DNA of 64,000 bases from Collybiopsis luxurians FD-317 M1 (GCA_000827265.1 KN834751.1:1023977-1087976), one strand, 5' to 3'; positions 1-11,565 are shown, counted from the first letter of the stretch. Program-made: numbers and translations. The notes: generated from the letters alone by a model not told the origin.

Positions 1-1892
1 AAAACCGAGCTTAACGAGATACAGGCTAAGTCAGCTCCTGGGAAACGGTGTACTGGTCACAGAAGGGGAACAACATAAATTCCAGGTTCGTGTTCATTCC
101 AATATACGGTCATCCTCTAATAATCTTTGCTAGCAGCGACGTGTTATGGTGAGCTTCAGCCTCATCTGCATATTTTTTAAGATCGCACTGACATATGTCT
201 AGAATGCCGCATTTGGCCCAACCCAAATTCGACTTTTAATCGATACATTTTACAATGAGGCTCTTTCGGTTTGAGATTCCTGCGTTTGAGCCTCCACTTC
301 ATTTGTTTAACTCGGATGATACACAGCTTCGAGATTTTTGGGCTTCCCGCATCAGTCACTCTTTATCTGCCTCCTCACCTGTGGCTTCAGGCAACGTCGA
401 AGCCTTTGACGGCCTCACCCGCGCAACCCTCGATATTATCGGGCTCGCTGGTTTCGGATATAAATTCAACTCTCTGCAAAGTGACAGCTCGCAGAGCGAG
501 CTACACGTAGCTTTCTCCACAATCATTAACTCTGGAGGTTTGTGGCAACCATGGAAAATCTTGCAGGCTCAAATACCGGCTTTGAGGGTCTTGGTAAGTC
601 GCGTTATACAGTCGAGGTTGCCAAGAATCATTCATGCGCTGTCTGGAGCCTTCTTTCGACACCCCTGCATTTCTTAAAGCCAAGGAGACTATGGCCCGCA
701 TTGGCAGTGATCTCCTCCATGAGGCGCAGACGCTGCAAGTCGAGTCTGGAGGCAAGACCGATGCCAAGGATTTGCTTAGCTTACTCGTCAGGTCGAATAT
801 GAATAGCGATCTTCCAGAAAACCGGAGAATGAGTGATGAGGACGTGTTAGCTCGTATGTATCTTCCCCAGCGTCCCCAATTGATGAGTCTACTGATTCAC
901 TTCCTTTAACAGAGGTCCCCACCTTCTTAGTGGCAGGTAAATATTTTTTCCTAGTGTCTTGATTGATGTCTAACGTGCGGGCGAAGGTATGAAACTACCA
1001 GGTGAATATTTCCGTCCATACCTTCTCTTCCTCAGCTTTTGACTAAGAGAAACTCTCCCCTGTTTAGTACGACTACAGGATGGGCTCTATATGCCCTTTC
1101 CCTGCACCAAGATATCCAAGCCAAACTGCGCGGAGAACTTCTGGAGGTAGCTTCCAATCAGCCTTCCATGGAAGAACTCAACGCTTTTCCCTACCTCGAC
1201 AAAATCGTTCACGAAGTGCTACGTCTGTATTCTCTTGTTCCCATGACGATTCGCGTGGCGATGAAGGACGATATCGTACCCTTAACGGAAGGATACACTG
1301 ATTTGGAAGGAAAGTTCCATTCCAACGTTTTGTGAGTACTGGTCGAAGGAACCTTTTGAATAGTGTTCGTTGACTGGCCAATCTGCAGCGTTAGGAAAGG
1401 TCAACCCGTCATGATACCAATCTATGCAGTGAACAGAGACACGTCCGTATGGGGAGAAGATGCTGGGGAATTCAAGTAAGCCCCACTCCCATTCCTGCTG
1501 CTATATTCAGACCCTATCGACTACTTTATTCAGACCTGAACGTTGGGATAACCTTCCCGAAGCCGTATCCGCGATCCCCGGAGTATGGGGACATACATTG
1601 AGTTTCATTGGCGGGAATCGGGCTTGCATTGGTTGGAGGTTTTCGCTTATAGAGTGAGTCGGAGACTATACGTCATGTAAAGCTCGCTGGTGAATCTTGT
1701 CTTTTCATCTGTAGAATGAAAGTACTTCTCTTTACTCTCATCCGCGCATTTGAGTTTAGTCTTGCGGTAAAAGAAGAGGAAGTGATGATAAAGAAGTTGG
1801 GGCCTGTATTGAAACCCGTGGTGGTTATCGACGGCAAGGAGCGCGCGAAATTGCCACTGTTCATTAGGGAAATAAATTCTACATCTTTATGA
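1..1892 (+). CDS. Cytochrome P450 monooxygenase (5' end outside window; possibly damaged)
   Basis: Heme-thiolate monooxygenase; the substrate cannot be told. The reading frame is open at base 2, so the N-terminus lies outside the window. Exons I infer are 1-85, 137-148, 203-268, 327-595, 649-853, 913-936, 987-1001, 1068-1331, 1389-1475, 1534-1653 and 1715-1892. Visible P450 landmarks are the helix-C region (EGEQHKFQ then RRVM then NAAFGP), the I-helix (FLVAG then YETTS), the K-helix ExxR (EVLR), PERW, the heme loop ([11 protein letters not shown], Cys ligand) and a normal C-terminus. Two exons are only 12 and 15 bases. The join between 936 and 987 is off by one base if canonical GT..AG sites are used, so a frameshift or an unusual splice is possible. 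P450 identity is certain; integrity is not. It is convergent with the permease at 2232-4261. Confidence 0.9.
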
Positions 1893-2231
1893 GAACCATG
1901 CGTACTTGATGTGTACTCTTTTATAGCACTAATGCTTTGGCTCCGAAATTTTGGCTACTTGACGCTCGTCCAGCTAGGTTGTAGCTACGTACCTGTGGAT
2001 CCTACGGCCATCATCGGCGTATGACACGTTCATCCGGCAGAAATTTGGCACAAGCCGGATTAAGCCGGACATGTTTTTTCTCTCGAAGTTTTTCTCCAAA
2101 AAATGCGAATATCAACGAAGCAGGACGACAAAGAATACAGGTTTTCTAAGGACGCATATTCATGATTTTTGATACAAAAGTAGCTACAAGACAATATTCC
2201 ACCCCGAACGGTCCCCAAAACAAATACCTGA

Positions 2232-4261
2232 TTAGCTCCACAGAATGTTCAACTTTTTCCATCCTCTCTGTTGAGGTTCCGGTGGCTCCGGATTTTGGTT
2301 AGCAATATCAATGTAATACCGAATCGGCATATCCTCCAGGCTGACAATTTTTGTTTTCTTCGTGAACTTGTACCCGAAGTAAAGCGTGAAGATCAGTGGA
2401 ATATTGAAATACGAAGAGAAGAATGTCTCTGTCTCCCAGCGGCCATGAATGAACACGGCAAATCCTCCGGTCAGTAGGATGAGACCGAAACCGAGCAAGC
2501 CAGCCCATGCAGCGAAAGGCTGGAAGGGTGCCGCCCAAGGCAACTCTTTTCGGTCAATGCCTTGACGCTTGCAAGCGTAATAGAATCGGAGGTAAATGAT
2601 GCAGATGGTTATCCAAGTGACAAGTGTGGCGGCAGAGACAAGATCTTGGAACCATCCAAAGACCGTCGAGGCCGAGCTCTGCAAGGTCATGTACCCAAGG
2701 GGCATGAAAAGCGAAACTAGGCCGACGCAGAGGTAGGGAATACCGAAGCGGTTGGTGCGGAGGAAGAATTTAGGAGCGTGGCCTTCGCTAGCCAAGCCAT
2801 ACAATATCCGACTTGCGTTCTATGAAGTCGATCAGTCGGAACATTCTCTCATTCCATAAGCAGAGGTACTTACCAACATCGTAGAGTTCCCAGAAGACCA
2901 CGCACTAGTCAGCACAACAGCATTTACAATATGCGGAATGACCTAGAAGGAGATGAGTAACTCAAATCAGGAGCTGGCCATAATACACCCACCTTGATGC
3001 CGGCCAGATTGGCAGCAATAACAAACGGACTTTGGCTGGCATTTCCTGTGCTGTTGGCTATGTCTTTGTTGTTGCTGGGTACGATCATGGAGACGATGAA
3101 GACGGAAATAACGTAGAACAGTAACACTCGGACGAAAATACGCTTAGCCGCTTTGGGAATGTTTCGGCGAGGGTTCTCAGTTTCGGCGGCGGCGGCAGCG
3201 ATTGTCTCAATACTTGCATAGGCATAAGCGGCATTGGAGAAGGTAGTCCAAAAGCCCAGGAATTGCCCAAGAGACCCAGGGAGATCCAGGTATTGAACGA
3301 ACGGGCCCTACATCGAATATTCATATCGAATAAATTGTGGCCGAAATAAGATACTTACTGGGTTTCGCCAGTACTCGAATCCCAAACGATGCTGACCCGG
3401 AACGCCTCCAAGGTCAATACACAGTCCCTGTAAATCGTTCAGCCGCAATCCTATTTTAGTCGAAAAACGACTCACCATGATAATCAAACCAACGATGAGG
3501 GTAATTTTCAGAATCGAAAAGCTGAACTCAAGTTCCCCATAGACCCTTACAAAGAACATATTCGTTCCGAGGATAAGAAGACCCATAATGGTGATCCACA
3601 CTCCGTTCGAAACTGAGGTGGTCCAGAAGGATATCAAAACGGCGGCGGCGGTGATCTCTGCTGGAATCGAGACGCATCCTGAGTAAACGGTGTTCCATCC
3701 AATGGCAAACGACAGAGCAGGATCAAAAAAGACTTCCGCGAAACGGACGAAGGAACCAGTAAGTGGAACGAGAGCGGCAAGTTCTGCAATGGAGACGACG
3801 ACGCCGGATACAAGCACGCCGGTCAATAGGTAGCCAAGTACGAGACCAAGGGGCCCTGCTGCAGCCAGAGCTCGACCTGAGCCTAGAAAGAGACCCTAAA
3901 ATGCATGTAGGAGGTCATCGGAAGGTCCTCTGCAATGACAAGAAAAACCACTAACGGTTCCGATGGTGCCAGCAAGGGCGATCATCTGCAAGTGAAAAAA
4001 GTCAGTGGACTGGACAGAGATCAGGATAATTTGTATACTTACTTGGATGTGTCTCTGTTTAAGTCCACGTCTATATAGCAGAGAAAATGCGTTAGTGTGA
4101 ATGTCATCCTTTCGTCGTCAATCGTCGACCTACTTCAAATCCTTCTCCTCCTGGAAAACTGCACTGTTATCTTCAAGAATTGGAGCTTGGAAGTTGGCCT
4201 CCACGTCGAGCTTGTGACTACTTCCATCCGAAATACTCTTCTCTTTCTCGTTGAACGACAT
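2232..4261 (-). CDS. Amino-acid permease, APC superfamily (fungal YAT/AAT type)
   Basis: Plasma-membrane amino-acid importer of the APC/AAT family (PF00324 type). Eight exons can be joined in frame: 4261-4134, 4070-4043, 3985-3956, 3895-3476, 3427-3359, 3307-2993, 2942-2874 and 2819-2232. Two of them are only 28 and 30 bases. The N-terminus is hydrophilic and rich in Ser, Glu and Lys. The first helix follows the family pattern (LKQRHIQ, then MIALAGTIGTGLFLGSG). Later markers are AELAALVP, PAEITAAAVLISFW, the ETENPRRNIPKA loop and RILYGLASEGHAP. About 12 hydrophobic segments are expected, and the C-terminus ends normally. The start at 4261 gives an N-terminal tail of typical size. Substrate specificity cannot be read from the sequence. 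Three ACGCGT sites lie about 460-480 bases upstream. Confidence 0.93.
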
Positions 4262-5668
4262 GATTGACGCAAAAACCTAGTCGATGGTCGTGGACTGTGA
4301 CCGGAAAGGTAAAAAAAATCAACAGTAGAGCTGATGGTGGAGAGTCAATCGCAAGGAAGGGGGAGAAAGAGGAATGAGCCTCCAATTTGTTCCCCATAGG
4401 GTTTTATAGAGAACTCGCTGGCAGAGTGGACTAACGTTGTGATAAGAGAAATAACGCACCGCTCCATCGCATATGCGTCGAGTTCTTGATAAGGTAATTA
4501 TGTTCATCCCTGGATCTGGTCGCTCTGGAGCAAGGGGAGTGGCTGAAAATGCTGCGCTCCTGGAAACTTTATCGGGTCATCATCGATTCCTTCCGAGTAT
4601 CCGACTGGTCCGAGGCCCACACGAGGCCCGATGAAGCGATTCGCGAATAGTATATGTATGTGCCTATCAGTGGAGAAAAACGTATCATACTATCAAAGTG
4701 TTTGAACAGCGCTCTCGCTTCGACGCGTTACGCGTTATACGCGTCCAAACCACCATTATCGCAGATTTGAAATCGAGATAAGCTCTCTAAAAATATTCCG
4801 GTTGTTCCTGGAGCCTCGAAAAATTTCTGCGGAACTGTGGCCAAGATCTACTTTAATAAACTCTCGATCAACTTTCCCTTTGAAGTACTTCGGGGATTGA
4901 GCTGCCTTGAACCAGTCTTGGATTCAACTCAGGCAGTACAAAAGGTCAGTGGAAGTTCAATCTGTTCTTCTTTTGTCGACCAATGGCATTAACACTCTGA
5001 TAACGCTTGTCTTCGTCACCTTCAAAACAAGTCGTCAAGTTGTGGAGGGCGTATGCGAACATGACGGTAAAATGGAAGTAGAATATAAGGCTGAATCCAC
5101 CCCTGGGCGTTCACGTAGGTTGCCATATCTAGATCAAAGGTTCACAGGGAAGGGTCGTGTACTGTTTGAAGAAGACGTCGCTACACACATACGTACCTTT
5201 GAGGTATTTTTCGCTTTGTTTTGATGAAAGATAAAGCGGGGAATGACTATGTGGACAATCGCGCGGATATCCGTTTGCACGCAGACACGCAGAACACGTC
5301 ATGTTGAGAAGTTGCCCCTCGTGAAGCTCTGAAAACTCGCCTGCAGAATTTTCCGTAATTTCCATTCTTTTTATCTATCTTACACTACATCGGCGCGACA
5401 TTCAAATATCCTCTAAAGAAGGGGCAGAGACGCCTTCGCGAACAGAATATATTCCTTCAGGCATGAGGCTTGAACGCAGGAACAGAGTGATACCAACTTA
5501 AGCTGGGCGATGGATCAATGCGCAGTATTCAAAGCCTAGCGATTCCCAAATACAAAACTAGTACATATCCAGACTAAACAGCTAGCAAACTAAAGAAGTG
5601 AATACATGTCAGTATTCGGAGACAATCTTCTGCAGCGGGAAATCTCACCTTTCATCCACCCCGAGTCC
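4262..5668. other. Intergenic, no gene recognised
   Basis: This 1.4 kb stretch separates the permease start from the Ssr4-like stop. A 105-codon open frame at 4907-5224 (+) has no family features or plausible splice partners, so I leave it uncalled. The only structured element I see is the ACGCGT cluster at 4723-4744. Confidence 0.5.
4723..4744. promoter_or_regulatory. Cluster of three ACGCGT sites (MCB-like)
   Basis: Three perfect ACGCGT palindromes start at 4723, 4730 and 4739. In ascomycete yeasts this hexamer (MluI cell-cycle box) is bound by MBF/SBF-type APSES factors. The nearest gene start is the permease ATG at 4261, reading away from the cluster. The sequence is a direct observation; a role in regulating the permease, or in this fungus at all, is inference. 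Confidence 0.45.
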
Positions 5669-7383
5669 CTACCATGCAGGTATACCGCCGCCCATCCCCA
5701 TCCCTCCCATGTCCGCTCCCAGTCCCAAATCATTACCAGCACCAATTCCCATCATATCGGGCAGCCCTTCTCCGAATCCCAGGTCGACTTCAGGTATAGC
5801 ACCTAAACCCTCCGTAGGGTCCGGGAATGACAATGATTCCAAGGGCTGTGAGTGAGTCTCTAGTAATGCCAGTTCCGCAAGTTCCGCCTGCTTTCGTCTC
5901 TCTCTCTCCGCTCTTCTTTCTTCCGCGCGCGCTTTGAGAGCTTCAATCTCCTCGGTGAGTGTCGTCTACTCAGAGGGACTGTGTTAATGTCGAGAGGGAT
6001 GGGATTCGGAGCGAAAGGCGAAAAGAAACTCACCACCTTCTCGTCAATCTGCTTTTTGTCAAAATTCGAGTACGGAGAGGCTGAAGGCGGTATTTTGTTT
6101 TCTAGAAAAAAGATATTAGAACCTGTAAATCGGTAACAATAGACGAAATATAGTTGGAAGCGAAGGAGAATACGACAAGTAGAAAAGAACGATACACAAG
6201 ATAGATTCTGCAAAAGGTCCTGGTACAAAAGGAGCAGAACGAACATGATACTCACTGTATGCTGCATGTACAAAGACCTCATTCATCAGGTCATGGTTTC
6301 TCTTGTAACGCGTGAGGGCAAGTGCCCGTGTTGAAACAGAGTCGACTTCGTCTCCCGAGTCGTCTTCGTCCATAGGTCCTCTTGGACGAGCACCCGGTGG
6401 GGGTACTCGACCTTGAGGAGGAGCAGGAGCGGCTCGCGCTCTGTTCCTGGCTTCCAGCATCTCCATATTGTTATTCTGCTGGGCAATCATCGCTTGAGGA
6501 TGCTGCTGATTATAGCCACCCATAGGTCCGCCCATACCCATGTTCCCCCCCATGTTCCCCATATTGCCCATTTGAGGACCTGGCATACCTCCACCTGGCA
6601 TGCCTCCACCTGGTATGCCTCCACCTGGTATGCCTCCACCTGGTATGCCTCCACCTGGCATGCCCCCGCCTGGCATGCCCCCGCCTGGCATGCCTCCGCC
6701 AGGCATTCCCATAGGGCCCATGCCAGGCGGGAATGATTTTTGTCCAACTTTTTCTCCCGCCACAAACATCCCCGGTTCGTTCACCTGTCGCAGAGGATAC
6801 ATTCTAATGTGGTGGTTGGCCATAGCGGGAGCGACAGCTGCAATGCTGTAATGTAGATGAAAACCCTTTTCGGAAATTGAAGAAGATAGACTGACTCGGT
6901 CCAGAACCTCGTGAATAGTGTACGATCCATAATTGCGGCATGCCGCCATGTAGTAGACGATACCGACGTCTAATACGAGATGCATTCTCCCCTGACCCGG
7001 GAACGAAACCATATTTTACTTCGGCGACCTCCATTTCTTTTGGCGTTCCTTGGCCGATGGTAAACTTGGATTCAGCCTCCTGCCATCGGATTCCGTCGTT
7101 CGGAAAGCCTGAATGGGGGAGAAAAACCACAAATGTTTGACCATCTAAAAGGGTGACGACTTTTTGAGTTGAAAATGACAGACTAACGACGCGTCTACAC
7201 ACCTTGTGCCCGATCCAACCACGACCATATAAAAGGTACCTGTTGCGCCTGCTGTGCTGCACGAAGTAGTAAATTCACCGCGCCGTCCAGCGTGAATTGA
7301 GGGTGATTAAAGATTTCAGGGTAACGAAGGACTAAGCCTTCAGCCTGTAGTTGCTGAATCTCGGCAAGCGTCGAACTGGGCAT
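5669..7383 (-). CDS. ssr4: SWI/SNF and RSC complex subunit Ssr4-like protein
   Basis: Probable fungal Ssr4 homologue, a subunit shared by the SWI/SNF and RSC chromatin remodellers (PF08549 family), expected to be nuclear. The start at 7383 opens the conserved N-domain (LRYPEIFNHPQFTLDGAVNLLL). After an intron come DGIRW, then GFVPGSGENASRIRRRYRL and LWIVHYSRGSGP. An intron near 6830-6885 then leads in frame into VAPAMANHHIRMYPLRQVNEPGMF. A low-complexity block of nine Gly-rich pentapeptides (MPGGG/IPGGG) follows, then an acidic stretch and TRYKRNHDLMNEVFVHAA. Next are PPSASPYSNFDKKQIDEKV and a Lys/Arg/Glu-rich coiled coil (EEIEALKARAEERRAERERR). The tail is rich in Gly, Met and Asp and ends in IPAW. 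At least five exons. The family call rests on remembered similarity of the N-domain. Confidence 0.8.
6575..6720 (-). repeat. 15-bp tandem repeat coding for (M/I)PGGG pentapeptides
   Basis: About nine in-frame copies of a 15-base unit lie inside the Ssr4-like gene. On the plus strand the unit reads as variants of ggcatgcctccacct, and on the coding strand it encodes MPGGG or IPGGG. Copies differ by single bases at the first and third codon positions. Copy-number change would keep the frame. The plus strand is also open here (a MPPPG repeat frame), but that is a mirror of the repeat and not a gene. Confidence 0.85.
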
Positions 7384-8163
7384 AGCGAGATGAAGGTTGG
7401 ATAGAAAGTTGGGCGCTAATTTCGGCGCCTTTCCTGTAACACCTAATCTAGGTCAAGCTCTCGACTCTAGTGTATGCCACGGCTTTAAATCTGAGGTTTC
7501 ATTCTCGAGAGCATTTCCCTCGGAGTAAGGTGGTGAGTCTCTTATCTCAAAGATCTTCCGCATTTGGTACAGAATAGAGGTCATGTAAGTACGTATATCA
7601 GTTGTATTCAACAACAGCATGCATGCAGGAGTATGAGTAGAAAAGGGAAGTGTTACTCGGATGAGTCGAGCAGTCTGCGAAAGGAAAACCGGAGTAGCAA
7701 ATGAAGAGGCATGCAGTGTAGAAAACATCGAGGAAAGAATACAAGTTGAATCCGTAACGTTGCATCAATGCTGTAGAAAATCTATTGGAAAATCATGTAT
7801 ATGCTCGTGAAGACCGTGCATCAAGCACTATAGGTAAACTAGTTCAATTTCCAGCTTGAATTCGCTGCGCTGTAATTTCTCCAGTCGTTTCCTTTCCATT
7901 GCCTCCATCAGAGGTGCAGCAAACAGTCGCCTACGCTGTGAAAGAAAAGTCTCATTAACTGTTGGAATCTCTGCTGCCATAAACAAAAGACCTACCTGGA
8001 CCAAGACATCCAGCTGGACTTTCTTTAAAGGCGCATCGCGAGCCTTTCAAGCCTCAACAACATCAAGAATAAGTGAATGAAGATTGACAAACGATATATT
8101 TTTGGCCAGCCACACATTCCACAAAAACCAAAGAGAAGAGAGAAGAGGGAGGCAAGGTTCTTT
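7384..8163. other. Intergenic, no gene recognised
   Basis: About 780 bases between the Ssr4-like start and the F-box stop. Short open frames occur on both strands but none shows domain features or a sensible splice pattern. I see nothing else in it. Confidence 0.5.
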
Positions 8164-9408
8164 TCATTTAGTCTGCAGCTTCTTCAATAAAGTCTTTGGG
8201 CTGATTTTTCTGGCATTAATGAGCGAGAGTGAGTGCAAGGACTGGTCAAAGGCATCGATTAAGGATAAAAGATCTCTGTTCATAAGCTGGGAAGGTTCAA
8301 TGAAGGAAAGATGAGTTACAGTGCAGTCAGAGCGTCTTTGAAAGTCGATTAGTGGTTGTGATAGATTTGTGCAGGAATAAAATTGGGATTTGAAGTCAAG
8401 ACACAAACTCTCCAGTGACAGTGTATTCAGGAGTGAAAGCATCGGTAGACAGTACAGGTTGGTTTTAATGGTCAAGGTAGTTAAGGCAGGAAGGGTAACC
8501 TGGTCCAGTTCTTCCACATGACCAAGATGAAGGTCGATGGTGCATTGAACAAGATGTGCACAATTTCTGAGAAAGTTCCATGAATAGATACCATGAGTAT
8601 GCAAAGCATCACATTCTAGCAGAGACAGTTGTGCAGAATTGAGCTCAAAGCTTCCCAGTCCAATGAACTTGGGATCTGAAGTAATATCAAGAAGCTGATA
8701 TTGGGCCTCAAGAAAACAAGGTCTAGTGTGGAATGACAACTTTTGAAGCGGTGAGTTGGAAAATGTGAGGATTCTTGGGCATCTAGCACCCGGTTCGACG
8801 CATATATCCAGCTCTAGGTCAGAAAGAATAGGTAGAGAGTTTGCAGGTAAGCTGAATAATGGCATGAAGCTGTTTTGAGTTCCTTGAAGCTGCAGAGCCC
8901 GAACCCGAGAGCAGAATGGTATGATAGCTTTGATAAGTTCCTCAGGAAGATGTTCTTGGCCCAGATTCTTCGATTTGGAGGATTCTATGTGTAACTCCAG
9001 AGGCAGACTGCTGCACTTGAGCCAATCCATCATCATCGACCAGTGCTCGGAAGAAAGGGTGGGTTTATTTGTGAAAGAGATGTACAATCTTGTCCAAATA
9101 CGAGGAGAATGTTTCAGAGCAGTATTGCACCAAGCTCTGCAGATGTGCATAAGGTGAAGCTGAGTAAGAGGCTCGTCGTGATTAGCCTCGGTGTAGGCTT
9201 GGAAAATCTCGGAGAGGATTTCGGAGGGCAACCGATGGATGGCCGTTAGTGAGTTCCGAACAATGAGTACAACGTTCCTCTGAGAGTTGTATTGGAACTG
9301 TATCCGCTCAAGCTCGGTCTTGATTTGCATCTCGCGACGTTCTTCCACCTTCAAACGCGTTTGCAATTCCAGAATTTCGTTGGATGGATGAGAAAATTGC
9401 GTGAGCAT
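8164..9408 (-). CDS. F-box-like protein (mushroom expanded family)
   Basis: Single-exon gene of 414 codons. Residues about 10-45 form a heptad-like helix (EILELQTRLKVEERREMQIKTEL, shown here only as its character: Leu/Glu/Arg-rich coiled coil). An F-box-like motif follows at about 58-68 (HRLPSEILSEIF) and then HICRAWCNTALKHSPRIWTRLYIS. The remainder has irregular Leu-rich segments resembling degenerate LRRs. This layout is typical of the large F-box-like families of Agaricomycetes. Such proteins usually act as substrate adaptors of SCF ubiquitin ligases through Skp1, but this one's target cannot be inferred. It is divergent from the PalC gene, with 196 bases between the two starts. Confidence 0.85.
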   Translation of the reverse strand: MLTQFSHPSNEILELQTRLKVEERREMQIKTELERIQFQYNSQRNVVLIVRNSLTAIHRLPSEILSEIFQAYTEANHDEPLTQLHLMHICRAWCNTALKHSPRIWTRLYISFTNKPTLSSEHWSMMMDWLKCSSLPLELHIESSKSKNLGQEHLPEELIKAIIPFCSRVRALQLQGTQNSFMPLFSLPANSLPILSDLELDICVEPGARCPRILTFSNSPLQKLSFHTRPCFLEAQYQLLDITSDPKFIGLGSFELNSAQLSLLECDALHTHGIYSWNFLRNCAHLVQCTIDLHLGHVEELDQVTLPALTTLTIKTNLYCLPMLSLLNTLSLESLCLDFKSQFYSCTNLSQPLIDFQRRSDCTVTHLSFIEPSQLMNRDLLSLIDAFDQSLHSLSLINARKISPKTLLKKLQTK

Positions 9409-9460
9409 GGTATCCGGTTGGGTTTATTGAGTACGAAATTGTGAACGTGGACGATGGTGG

Positions 9461-9494
9461 TCAAAGTAGATCTAGAATCAAAGTAGATCTAGAA
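9461..9494. repeat. 17-bp direct repeat in the F-box/PalC divergent promoter
   Basis: The 17-base unit tcaaagtagatctagaa occurs twice in immediate succession. It lies between the two divergent starts at 9408 (-) and 9605 (+). It may be a chance duplication or a pair of binding sites. Confidence 0.6.
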
Positions 9495-9604
9495 ATTCGA
9501 ACGGCGACTCAGCCAGTCCAAGTCTTATATACGCGCCACATCACGTGCCTGAGAGGCCAAAGCAGTTGAAGTCAAACCCTTCAACCTGCAATTGGCCACC
9601 GACT

Positions 9605-11193
9605 ATGACCACCTTTTTGTACGAACTGTCAACGACGGGCGCAATTTCTTTCTCAGATGTCGTCAGCGATCCCAGTGGATCATATACGAGACGTATCTCT
9701 GAGGCTACCCAGATTCGTTCTCGATTGCGAGGGACCTTGAAGGAAAGCAAGAGGACAGATGGCGAACGGGATTATCTTACCGTTGTCAAGGTCTGTGCAA
9801 TCTAGCGTTTGCTGCGGAATTTCACTCAGTTCAGAAAAGATACTAGACGAATATCTACCCCAGCTCCGTAGCATCATGGACTGTGTAGCTCATGACGAAT
9901 TGCAACTCAAATCTGAGCCTGGTTCGTCTATCGTTAATTCCAGTTGTGCTTACCTCAATTGAATCAAAGTGTTCAGCTGGAGAACCACCCTTTCCGCGAA
10001 CTTGTTCAATAACTCACCTCGAGTATCATTACCATCACTGCATGCAGAACTTGCTTGCTGTTTATTAAATCACGCTTTCGCGTTATCAAATCTCGCTCGC
10101 ACAATAGTAGCGAGTCTTGGAGCATATGAACATGATCGAGCAATATCGCAGACAGAAAGGGAAAGCAAGGACGACAAATTAAAGCATGCGACTGGCCATC
10201 TGGGACGTGCAAGCGGAATCTTTACGTATCTCAGCGAAACGGTACTTCCTGAACTACAACAAGCAGCCTCCACATCGAAATCATCGATGAAGCTGCCCCC
10301 GGATCTTTCTACTGAAGTCAACACGGCATTAGCTAGGTCCGTCCCCATTTGTCTGTCATTTAACTTTATCTAAATTTTTCTCAGGATGTCTCTCGCAGAC
10401 GCGCAAACTTTGGCCATTCGGAAGTTGCTCTCCAAAGCTTTCTACGACTCTAACGTTACCCCAGGCCCGCCACTTCCGAAATCTCATCCAGCTCCCGGTC
10501 TCATCGCCAAGCTACACATCGAATGCGCCTCCCTGTATTCTAGTGCTCGCACGCTCGCCAAAACGCCTTCAGCTTCCTCAAAATCCTCGGATGACGTCCC
10601 CGCAGAACTCAGACACTATCTTGCAGATGAAGCTTTTCTCCATTCTGCTCTCGCTAAAAAGTGGCTTGGAATCGAAGCAGGCGAGAAGGGCGGAGAAAAG
10701 AGAGCAGGTGATGCTGTCGCCTTCATGGCTTGGGCGAAGAAGGAGTTTCAGGAGTTAAAGGATGGCGGCAAGGGAGTTGGCTTGGCGAAAGGCGATAAGG
10801 AGAAGAGAGATCGGAGCTTAAGAAAGGAAAAGGTCGCTTTGGAGTTAGAGTCAATCGAAATCTGGTTGAAGCATTACAAGAAGATTAACGACACTGTGAG
10901 CGGCTTACTTACTCTATGTCCTCATAAAATTCATGCTCTGGATTTAGGTCCACTTCCAGCCAGTACCCTCTCAAGCAGATTTACAATCTCGCATTCCAAC
11001 TGGGGTTACGGCCGTGTTTGCGACAGCTTACGTTTCTCCGAAGCCAACATTTGGTCCATTCTCAGATGCCAGATTGCGGAGAGAAGATTCGCCGCCAGAG
11101 ACATCAGATCTGGCAGATTCAGCGGATGGTAGCTCTCGACCGGTGGTCACGACGCGTGACTCCTCGTATGCCGGGGCAGGAGAATACTACTGA
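9605..11193 (+). CDS. palC: pH-response regulator PalC (Rim23-type, BRO1 domain)
   Basis: BRO1-domain protein of the fungal ambient-pH pathway. In Aspergillus PalC links the plasma-membrane sensor complex to ESCRT-III, upstream of PacC/Rim101 proteolysis. Five exons join exactly in frame: 9605-9790, 9840-9921, 9970-10336, 10385-10895 and 10948-11193, giving 463 residues. Recognisable blocks are the start (MTTFLYELSTTGAISFSD), DEYLPQLRSIMDCVAHDE, VFSWRTTLS, LPSLHAELACCLLNHAFALSNLA, SYLSET-like helices (TYLSETVLPELQ), MSLADAQTLAIRKLLSKAFYDS and PGPPLPKSHPAPGLIAKLH. Also present are ASLYSSARTLAKTPS, LAKKWLGIEAG, the WLKHYKKIND segment and the C-terminal VPSQADLQSRIPTG motif. The family assignment comes from memory of basidiomycete PalC proteins. 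The gene lies 372 bases upstream of an APC permease on the same strand. Confidence 0.88.
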
Positions 11194-11565
11194 ACGTTTA
11201 ATATCTATTAACTGAATTCTGTTGCGCAGTAGGATAAGAAGAGGTGCGAAGTTGTTTACCTCTAGGGCAACATATCGCGTCTACACACCTTATCTGTCAG
11301 ATTGCTTTGGATTATTATCTTGATTGATTTCCGGTTGCAGCCTGTACTACCTACTGTAGTTGGTATCGGAAATGCCATGACCCCCCTGATACTTGAATGG
11401 AAAGTTGTCCCTTGGAGTGTGGTCTGCTCACACGCGCACCTGTGACCGAGGATGCTGAATTATAACTGGGCCTTACGCTTATCTCTCCACGAGCAAGCTG
11501 GAATCTGATATAGACTAGCAAGGCAGTCAAACTGTTTCGCTCGATCTTGCTGGAGTTCATGCGAC

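Noticed and set aside
590..690. Apparent frameshift in the P450 near 600-650
   Set aside because: A 53-base intron (596-648) with GTAAGT donor and AG acceptor restores the frame exactly.
6575..6720. Short regular repeats that could suggest a CRISPR array
   Set aside because: 15-bp contiguous units without spacers, inside a eukaryotic coding region.
6413..6851. Plus-strand open frames with MPPPG or Trp/His repeats opposite Ssr4
   Set aside because: They are mirror images of the MPGGG-coding repeat; the minus strand carries the conserved domain.
6804..7012. Alternative minus-strand frame starting MVSFPGQGRMHLVLD as the Ssr4 reading
   Set aside because: The frame with RRRYRL and LWIVHYSRGSG continues from the conserved N-domain and splices in frame to the downstream exon; the other does not.
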